Positions 57,101-64,000 of a stretch of DNA of 64,000 bases are shown piece by piece. Location: NCBI GenBank assembly GCA_051294375.1, contig CM119263.1:20829661-20893660 (forward strand). The letters are read 5' to 3'. A program made the translations under genes and the position numbers. This DNA is from Paraspadella gotoi (taxonomy: Eukaryota > Chaetognatha). The notes beneath the pieces are model-generated. The model saw nothing but the letters and a program-made list of their open reading frames with translations, ran no database searches and had not been told where the DNA came from. The first letter of the stretch is position 1. Each line of letters opens with the position of its first letter.

Positions 57101-57440
57101 AGACCAAGGAGGACGTTTCGATCTCCTCCAATGCTATGATTCGTTATCAAAAGCGTGGTGGAGGCCCGCCGCCACCACGCTCCGCGACAATGACTCCCCT
57201 ATCTCCACTCAACGAGACAGGCGAGACCTTGCGCAGGCAATGGCAAACGATGCTCTCCCTCTAATGCAGCAACTCAGTCCCTCCCTCTGCGGACTGAGCG
57301 TCGGCCCAAAGCGACGGCTTCAGGAGGAGGGAGAGGAGTCCGTCACTCCTGTCACAAAAGTGGCAAGAACGGACAACCGCCCACCTCGTCAGCAGGCGAG
57401 AAGAGGCAGCCGGCAGGCGTATCAGGCCAAAGAGACATAA
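57100..57440 (+). pseudogene. C-terminal tail of the PLE endonuclease, inverted second copy
   Basis: GGRFDLPP-type DNA, then RRQWQTMLSL, RRLQEEGEESVTPVTK and RRGSRQAYQAKET, matching the tail of the minus-strand copy but frameshifted. The domain core is absent. Confidence 0.7.
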
Positions 57441-58026
57441 GAGTAGCCCTGGGGATCTTTCCGCAAGGATCGCTTCCCAATCCGGCATTCACAGATTCGG
57501 TCATACTCTCCTCTCAGCCACTGAGCACGCCAATGACCCGTCATCATCGTCCTGTCCTTCATTTGCATAAAACAAGGGGGCCAGCTCACTTTGAGCTCTT
57601 TCTTTCCTTGAATTTCACTTTCTTAATCTCTTAATTATCAACTAAAACTAAAAACTACTTTCTTTCATATTTCATTTTCACTTAACTATCCCTTAGCTAA
57701 TTACTTATTTATTCACTAGTTAAATGTTAAAATTTCTCCAATGTTATTTTTCAAACTCCTTTATCTTTGTTGTACATTGCAAAAATGTATCTTTATTATT
57801 TATTTATCTCTGTTGTTTTTTGTTTCTCTCTCTCCTCTCTCTCTCTCTCTTTAACAAGTTTCACTTCTTTTCACAACTCACTCAATCTGTCCTCACCTTC
57901 AACCTGTCCTCACATCTGACCACTATTCTGTCTCACCACTTTGTTGGAAAAACTTTTACCCTCTCTCTCTCTCTCTCTCTCTCTCACACTCTTCTTTTGC
58001 ACAAAATTTATTATTGAATGTCATAA

Positions 58027-58065
58027 GCTGATGAAGGCTTGAAATAAGCAAGCCGAAACATGTCC
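58027..58065 (+). ncRNA. Hammerhead ribozyme motif, PLE-4 right arm
   Basis: CTGATGA, stem II GGCTTG...CAAGCC, GAAACATGTCC. All core boxes are intact. Confidence 0.8.
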
Positions 58066-59091
58066 AACTACTAATAAAAAATCGTTGTTAAATTCAAAAT
58101 TCTTTGCTCTCTCTAATATGTAATAATTAATTTTTATGTTATATTCAACTTATCATCATCAATGTCCTTAAAATTGGGTTGGACAGTTATTAAATTTGAT
58201 TTTGTTTACATTTTATCAAAAACAAATATCCTCTATTTTATTTTTATGTCTCCTTCTCTCTTTTCTCTCAACATCTCTCTCTCTCTCTTCTCTCTCTCTT
58301 TTTATGCAATTACGACGATCATTTATGCTTTTAAGATTTTTTTAACTTGCATCATTTTTTTCACAATTTAATTATTAATTAATTAATTAATTAATTAATT
58401 AATTAATTAATTAATTAAAACATTTATTAGTAATCATTAATATTAAAGATCAAGTAAATGTGACTTATGTTTTTTCCATCTAAACTCATTTCCGCTGGCA
58501 CAATTCCGTCAAAACTTTAATATAATTATTATATATTAATAAATATTAAAAGCTTCAGTGCAACAACCCAATGACTAATTCAAAAAGTTACAAGAAAATA
58601 GATTTAGTAGTAAAAGGAAAAAATTTTTTTTATAAGAGAACTAGAAGTTATAAAGAGTGTTTAATTTTGGCCCGCCTTACTAGATATTAGGCCGGAACAG
58701 GTTGAAAACATAAATTATAAATCATAAATAATAAGATTCAAGTAAATGTGATTTATGTTTTTCCATTTAAACATCATTTCCACTGGCACAATTCCGTCAA
58801 AACTTTATATCTAGGCTTCTTCACACACTTTCCTACCTCACAAATTTTATCTCAATCTATTATTGGTTAAATACAAAATTTCAAGTCAATTGCCCTATCC
58901 ACTCATGAGCAATTGGCGTTCAAATAGTGAAATATATTTTTTTGTTTTTTTCCATTTAAACCAATTTCCACTCGCACGATTCCCTCGAAACTTCATATCC
59001 ATATCAATCACACAGTTTCCTACCCACACACAAAATTTCATACCAATCCATCCATCCAATCACGAGTAATTGGAGTTTTTTTGCTAAGGTG

Positions 59092-59108
59092 GGACGGACG
59101 GACGGACG

Positions 59109-59179
<71 letters not shown>

Positions 59180-59187
59180 GGACGGAC
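59092..59187. repeat. GGAC/ACAG tetranucleotide microsatellite
   Basis: (GGAC)n, then a long (ACAG)n, then (GGAC)n. It lies at the position where pearl and HINE elements carry an ACGG-type microsatellite. Confidence 0.95.
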
Positions 59188-59355
59188 ATAGTTTTTTTGC
59201 ATAATTTATCATAATTCGATGTTCTGACATGATATAAATGTGTGCCCGACAATATTGAGGGGGCGGACCGACGGACCGACAAAGTGAGTCGGGATCTGCT
59301 GATAAGCAGATCCGACTAAAACTAAAGTAACATAAGTTAGTAATAAATAAATGTT

Positions 59356-59380
59356 NNNNNNNNNNNNNNNNNNNNNNNNN
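59356..59380. other. Assembly gap, 25 N, probably zero real length
   Basis: The flanks ATAAATAAATGTT and TGTGAGAATTG are continuous in the inverted arm (CAATTCTCACAAACATTTAT at about 60118-60137), so no bases seem to be missing. Confidence 1.
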
Positions 59381-59502
59381 TGTGAGAATTGTTTAATAGT
59401 AAGAATGAAATATGAAATATAAAATGGAAGAATAAGTTATGAGGGATAGCTAAGGTAAGTTTTTTAGAGAAAAAAAAGATGAGAAAGAGCTCAAAATGAC
59501 CA

Positions 59503-59959
59503 AAACTGGTTCTCAAGAGGCATTAGAGAGGCGATTTACATCAAAGCCCTCGAACCCTCTTTGAACTGTGATGGAGGACGATTCGAACTCCCTCCAAGCT
59601 ATGATTCGCTAATCAAAACTGTGGTGGAGCACCCTACGCCACCTCAGCCGCATGGTGATTCCCCTGTCCCCACTCAACGGGTCAGGCAGAGACCTCCTAG
59701 CAGGCAATGGACATCTGATGCCTCTCCTGAGCCTGCAGCAACTTGGCACGACTCTTCTCGTGCTGAGCGCCGCCCAAAACGACAGGCCAGAACAGACAAC
59801 TGCCCGCCTCATCATCAGGTGAGAAGAGGGCTCTCGGCAGGCCTATCAGGCCAGAGAGATATACGAGTGGCACTTGGCATTTTTCCAGCCGGATCTTTGC
59901 CAGACCTGAACCAATCCCACTCCACCACAATATCCTCTCAGCCCATTACAGGCCAATGA
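59503..59959 (+). pseudogene. PLE-5 GIY-YIG endonuclease C-terminus
   Basis: Open frame: RGIREAIYIKALEPSLNCDG (contains the catalytic Glu region), RFELPPSYDSLIKTV, then a Pro/Arg-rich tail (RAERRPKRQARTDN) ending SSQPITGQ. It keeps only the last part of the domain, so it is inactive alone. The frame is uninterrupted, unlike PLE-4. Confidence 0.75.
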
Positions 59960-60329
59960 ACCGATCACATCGGTAATGTCCTTCATTTGCCCGGCCAGGG
60001 GGGGCCAGCTCATTTTGAGCTCTTTCTCATCTTATTTTTCTCTAAAAAACTTACCTTAGCTATCCCTCACAACTTATTCTTCCATTTCATATTTCATATT
60101 TCATTCTTACTATTAAACAATTCTCACAAACATTTATTTATTACTAACTTATGTTACTTTAGTTTTTTCACTTCTATTCACTGTTGTACATTGCCAAATG
60201 TATTGATCTCTCTCTCTCTCTCTCTCTCTTTCTTTTTCACCAATCTCAAATTCACTCACTCTCCTTCCCTTCCCTCACTTTCTCCTGTCCTAACATCTGA
60301 CCACTGTCCTTTACTCAATTTCTTTGTTG

Positions 60330-60339
<10 letters not shown>

Positions 60340-60404
<65 letters not shown>

Positions 60405-60440
60405 TCTCTCAATATCTCCCTCCTTCTCTCTCTCTCTCTA
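60340..60440. repeat. CT microsatellite within PLE-5
   Basis: About 70 bp of (CT)n, then CT-rich DNA, at the position occupied by CT tracts in all PLE copies here. Confidence 0.9.
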
Positions 60441-60480
60441 ACAATATAAAAAAAGTTTGTGAAAGTATCTTTTTTTCAAT

Positions 60481-60518
60481 GCTGATGAAGACTCGAAAAC
60501 TAGAGTCGAAACTTGTCC
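60481..60518 (+). ncRNA. Hammerhead ribozyme motif, PLE-5
   Basis: CTGATGA, stem II GACTC/GAGTC, GAAACTTGTCC. The usual ACATGT is ACTTGT here, weakening stem III symmetry. Confidence 0.7.
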
Positions 60519-60823
60519 ATTACATAAGAATAAATGTTGTTAAAGCGCGAAAAATTTCGTTTCTCCTTTAGGTTCTAAACATATATAAATGTAAATTATA
60601 GTAAAGCATATTTTTCAAATACTAAGAATAAGGGGTATATTTCTTTTACTGAGAAAGATTTAAATATTGTCTTAGAGAAAAACAAAGTTTTATTAGTTTC
60701 AACGAATTTGTTTTTATTGGAAAACAGACATATCATATATAAATATTGTCTTTAACTTTATTTTAGATAATGTGTTTGTCAAATTTGGCTCCTTAATATA
60801 TAATTTATCCAATGATTTATCCA

Positions 60824-60876
60824 ATTGGTATTCCTAATGTTTGTTTATATTATAAACAAACATTAGGAATACCAAT
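60824..60876. repeat. Perfect 26-bp palindrome with 1-nt loop
   Basis: 60824-60849 and 60851-60876 are exact reverse complements (ATTGGTATTCCTAATGTTTG in the left arm). It abuts the T-rich tail of PLE-6. Confidence 0.95.
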
Positions 60877-60949
60877 TTTTTTTCGTTGCTAAGTGAATAT
60901 TAAGAAATGTTTATTAATGTGCCAATATAACGATTTTTATTATTAATAG

Positions 60950-60987
60950 TACAGGTTTCGACACTGTTGGTTCGAGTCTTCATCAGC
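60950..60987 (-). ncRNA. Hammerhead motif, PLE-6, diverged stem III
   Basis: Minus strand: CTGATGA, stem II GACTC...GTGTC (imperfect), GAAACCTGTA. The core boxes are present but ACATGTC is not. Confidence 0.55.
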
Positions 60988-61026
60988 TTTGAAAAAACAT
61001 TAACAAAATGCTCTACACATTAAGTT

Positions 61027-61070
<44 letters not shown>

Positions 61071-61666
61071 AGAGAGATTGAGGGAGAGTTTCCAACAAAT
61101 GGCTGAGTAAAGGACAGTGGCCAGATGAGAGGACAGGTGAAGGTAAGAACAAAGAAGAATAAGATAATTTTGAAATGGTGAAAAGTGAAAGAAAGAGAAA
61201 GAGAAAGAGAGAGAGAGAGAAATAATTACATTTGACAATGTACAAAAAAGATAAAATTGGAAAAACTTAGAAATAAGCTGAGATTTTGAATTAATAACAA
61301 AAGTTAAATAAGTAGTAATGAAAATTGAAATGGAGGAATAGGTGGTGAGGGATAGATAAGGTAAGAGTTTAGTGAAATATATGAGAGAAAAAAGAGCTCA
61401 AAAATGAGCTGCCCCCCCCGGGTGGACAAAGGTGGGACGCTGACGATGTGATCGGGTCATTGGCTTGTCATAGACTGAGATGATATTCTTGTAGAGTGGG
61501 ATATAATGGGGTCAGGTAAAGACCCGCCTGAGAAAATACCAAGTGCCACTCTATGAGTGGGGGGGCCAGCTCATTTTTGAGCTCTTTCTTCTCTTATATA
61601 TTTCACTAAACTCTTACCTTATCTATCCCTCACCTCCATTTCACCTCCATTTCAATTTTTATTACT

Positions 61667-61948
61667 GTGGATAAGGTGCTAAGTGGGCTGAGGATGAAGA
61701 TATCTAACTTCTTTAACCCCCTCTAGCAGCTATGGCACGGGTCCTGGGCTTGGAACCAGGCTTGAGGGTTTTCCACGCCCCCAAGGCGGCTTACAGCCGT
61801 CCTCACACTTCCAGCAGGGTAGGTACCGGGTTGGGATTGAACCCGGTACTGAGTGGTCATGAGCTGACGGCTTTACTCAATGAGCCACCGGGTCACGACT
61901 GAAGGTGTCATGCTTAGAAGCGGGGTGAACTTTGCTATGCCCGACTAC
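61667..61948 (-). mobile_element. SINE-1, tRNA-derived SINE
   Basis: Flanked by ATTACT (61661-61666 and 61949-61954). The empty site is visible in the inverted PLE-6 arm near 61320 (AGTAGTAATGAAAATTG). On the minus strand, GGTGGCTCATTGAG resembles a pol III A box and GGGTTCAATCCC a B box at tRNA-like spacing. About 53 nt precede the tRNA-like part, which is unusual. The body ends CTTATCCAC. Confidence 0.75.
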
Positions 61949-62371
61949 ATTACTACTTATTTAACTTTTGTTATTAATTCAAAATCTCAGCTTATTTTTA
62001 AGTTTTTCCAAATTTATCTTTGTTGTACATTGTCAAATGTAATTATTTCTCTCTCTTTCACTTTTCACCATTTCAAAATTATCTTCTTCTTCTCTGTTCT
62101 TACTTTCACCTGTCCTCTCATCTGGCCACTGTCCTTTACTCAGTCCTTTGTTTGAAACTCTCCCTCAATCTCTCTCACTCACTCTCCGAGAAAATTACTG
62201 GACCAAATTCATTTTTTCTTAAATATTTTGCTTATATTTATTTTTAAAAATAAATAAAACAATATATTTTCTTTTATTGTTTTAATTTCATTATCAACTA
62301 TATTTTTAATTTGTTATTACTATATTTTAAGCCCAAAATTACTTTTCCCAGATGGCATGAAATATGAGTAT

Positions 62372-63034
62372 TATGGTGGACTAAAACCCACCAACCGTTC
62401 ATCAGCGGCGCATTGGTGCCGGAGGCAAGTCATTCGTCTCCCAACCAAAGGTCCGGGGTTGTAGCCCTGTGGTCGTCTGGCAGTTAAGAGGGACGGGGCG
62501 CTTAACCCGCCTGTAACATGGTGTTACAGCCTGATCCGAAGCTCAGGGACTGCTTATATTGAACGGTTCTATCACTAACTCATAACAATAATTACTGTCT
62601 CTTCATTGGTGAGCCCGACTTCCGAACACAACAGCACAAACAACACTTTCAGGCGACATGCCTCAACCTGGCGATGCACTTTCCGCCCACAACACATCAG
62701 GCGACATGCCTCAACTTGGTGACGCACTTTCCACCAACAACAACAATTCACTGAAGAGACGCAACAGACATCTTCCTACGGGAGGGGGGGATGTATGGTG
62801 GACTAAAACCCACCAACCGTTCATCAGCGGCCATTGGTGCCGGAGGCAAGTCATTCGCCTCCCAACCCAAAGGTCCAGGGTTGTAGCCCTGTGGTCGTCT
62901 GGCAGTTAAGAGGGACGGGGCGCTTAACCCGCCTGTAACATGGTGTTACAGCCTGATCCGAAGCTCAGGGACTGTCTTATATTGAAGGCGGGCGGTTCTA
63001 TCACTAACTCATAACAATAATTACTTTCTCTTCA
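62372..63034 (+). mobile_element. TRIM-A copy 3, best-preserved miniature LTR retrotransposon
   Basis: 5' LTR 62372-62605, internal region 62606-62793, 3' LTR 62794-63034, 4-bp duplication GTAT (62368-62371 and 63035-63038). LTRs run TATGGTGGAC...CTCTTCA. TTGGTGAGCCCGACTTCCGA follows the 5' LTR (primer-binding site) and GGGAGGGGGGGATG precedes the 3' LTR (polypurine tract). The internal DNA contains GGCGACATGCCTCAAC twice and an incidental frame from 62658. It encodes no gag or pol, so movement would need enzymes from a larger LTR element. Confidence 0.93.
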
Positions 63035-63038
63035 GTAT

Positions 63039-63963
63039 CAGCATTAAGTATGTAAACTACTTGGCTACTACCAGACCCAGAACCAATAAAATTATTAAAG
63101 AAGATTAATTCATTGATAAATAAAAAAATTAACAGATAATAAAAAAATTAGTAATAAAAATAAGGATGCATACATTTAAAGAGATTTGCATTGTAACATA
63201 TTCAGTTGTATCCTGATATGATTGGCAAGATTAAAACCTCGATCAAAGATGATGTAAAAATGTACACAAGACTCAAGTCGCCCAAAACCGTTTTGTATCT
63301 TATTTAGAATGTCAAAGCTCATTAGAATTCTTTGCAGAATATGATAGGGATTACTCAATACCTCCCTAGCTGATTATATTAAAAAATTCGAGCTCGATAT
63401 GAAAAGTAAGTATCCTATGGATATGATTTTCAAATAAAAAAATCTAAAAAAAATTTCTTTCTATTTTTTTATCATTAATAAAAATTTTAACTCAAAGTAA
63501 AAAAATGATATTCTTGAACATACTGAAAAATGTTTATCTTAATTAAAAACAACTATATAATAGACTCCAACCCCAATCACCAAACACCAAATACCAAACA
63601 CCAAACATATTCTTAGCTATTAATTTTTTTTTTATAAAATTATTTTATCTTACATTAAAAATATTTGGGCTAAAACTAATTGAATTTCAATGTTGAGCAA
63701 ATTAAAGTTTTATATTTGATAAAGATTTTGTTTAAAAATTAATACCGAAAAATATCCTATTTTGTTATTTTTTTAATTTTATATGAAAATTTACAAAATT
63801 ACTTGTTTCACTATCTTATATTTTTATATTTTATGAATGTTTTACTATTTAAACTATATTATTTAATTATATACTTTTTTAAAATATTATTTGATTATTA
63901 TATCTAATAACTCATTTTTAGAGGGGGAGGTCAGTATCGTCTTCTGGAAATAAAGGAAGCATC
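63039..63963. other. AT-rich DNA, no gene seen
   Basis: 63895-63962 is a copy of the repeat at 24800-24870 and 54415-54490 (TCGTCTTCTGGAAATAAAGG). Nothing else recognised. Confidence 0.5.
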
Positions 63964-64000
63964 TGAAGAGACAGTAATTATTGATAAGTGTTAATGACAG
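63964..64000 (-). mobile_element. TRIM-A LTR cut by the window end
   Basis: TGAAGAGACAGTAATTATTG is the LTR 3' end in minus orientation. The remainder lies beyond the window. Confidence 0.75.

Larger units (their letters stand above)
54776..58113 (-). mobile_element. PLE-4, Penelope-like element, head-to-head with RT and GIY-YIG remnants
   Basis: Flanked by the 9-bp direct repeat TAATATGTA (54767-54775 and 58114-58122). A minus-oriented copy (54776 to about 57100) holds part of the reverse transcriptase and the endonuclease. A shorter plus-oriented copy (about 57100-58113) is fused to its 5' side. Both arms end with a CT tract, a hammerhead motif and ATTTGAATTT/CTTTGCTCTCTCTAATA. Only the left end has the tail CTTTCTTTTTCGTTGT. 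The most complete PLE in the window, but dead. Confidence 0.85.
54665..59313 (+). mobile_element. HINE/pearl-like element split by PLE-4
   Basis: The 5' end AAACAAGTTTGAGCAACAAA and GTCGGATCTGCC (54675 on), then the PLE at 54776-58113, then TTAAAATTGGGTTGGACAG, a CT tract, TTAATTAA arrays, core repeats (58440-59090), a GGAC/ACAG microsatellite (59092-59187), TTCTGACATGATATAAATGT, and the terminal hairpin GGATCTGCTGATAAGCAGAT at about 59288-59308 followed by CCGACTAAAA. The element at 33070-33295 shows the uninterrupted 5' section. Without the PLE it is about 1.3 kb and has no coding capacity. Confidence 0.75.
59316..60575 (+). mobile_element. PLE-5, Penelope-like element, inverted arms
   Basis: 59316-59500 is the reverse complement of about 60005-60170, so an inverted 5' piece precedes the plus-oriented copy (59500-60575). 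The plus copy has the endonuclease tail, GGGGCCAGCTCATTTTGAGC, CT tracts and a hammerhead motif. It directly abuts the hairpin end of the HINE at 59313. Confidence 0.75.
60877..62190 (-). mobile_element. PLE-6, head-to-head Penelope-like element
   Basis: Minus-oriented arm (60877 to about 61549) with the tail TTTTTTTCGTTG, hammerhead motif, GA tract and GAGCTCAAAAATGAGCTG. Plus-oriented arm (about 61555-62190) with the mirror sequence, ending after the CT tract and lacking a hammerhead. The plus arm is interrupted by the SINE at 61667-61948. No coding part. Confidence 0.75.

Noticed and set aside
61800-61900. A free-standing tRNA gene on the minus strand
   Set aside because: A- and B-box-like motifs exist, but there is no cloverleaf and the DNA lies within a 282-bp insertion with target duplications, so it is a SINE.
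62658-62909. TRIM-A internal reading frame as a small conserved protein
   Set aside because: The other copies do not keep the same frame; indels shift it.

Overview
This is a repeat-dense, AT-rich metazoan nuclear window with three N-runs (22685-22784, 44906-44930, 59356-59380). Eukaryotic identity follows from a spliced gene, long CT/GA microsatellites, Penelope-like retroelements (PLEs), LTR-derived elements and interstitial TTAGGG/CCCTAA repeats. TTAGGG-type repeats argue against arthropods (TTAGG) and nematodes (TTAGGC) and fit chordates, molluscs, cnidarians, annelids or sponges. The species cannot be identified from the sequence alone. The Helentron/pearl-like elements recall bivalves and the possible non-GT introns recall larvaceans; both are only hints.

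The only convincing host gene lies on the minus strand, from an ATG at 26327 to a stop at 9585, with an AATAAA signal at 9424-9429. Nine exons join in phase into a 544-codon reading frame. The product has a basic Ala/Lys/Thr/Pro-rich head followed by repeated leucine-rich-like modules of a type I do not recognise. Its 11-kb second intron holds a nested pair of PLE insertions, minisatellites and other repeats.

Almost everything else is mobile DNA. (1) A TRIM-like LTR family (TRIM-A) has three full-length copies of about 650-680 bp, each with a perfect 4-bp target-site duplication, a primer-binding site, a purine tract and no coding capacity. (2) A second family (TRIM-B) has a similar primer-binding site. 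(3) Several Penelope-like elements are mostly built as two 5'-truncated copies fused head to head, and they carry hammerhead-ribozyme motifs. One has reverse-transcriptase and GIY-YIG remnants, and a separate Neptune/Poseidon-type GIY-YIG fragment lies elsewhere. (4) There are Helentron-associated (HINE/pearl-like) elements with ~155-170-bp core repeats, ACGG-type microsatellites and a terminal hairpin. (5) There are two fold-back MITEs with hAT-like 8-bp target duplications. (6) There are tRNA-derived and other SINE-like insertions.

Layout: 1-9400 is a repeat mosaic; 9424-26327 is the host gene with repeat-filled introns; 26328-44005 holds microsatellites, MITEs, HINE and TRIM copies; 44006-53846 is a two-copy direct duplication whose second copy carries many small deletions and may be an assembly or haplotype artefact; 54665-59313 is a HINE split by a 3.3-kb PLE; 59316-62190 holds two more PLEs; 62372-63034 is the best-preserved TRIM-A.
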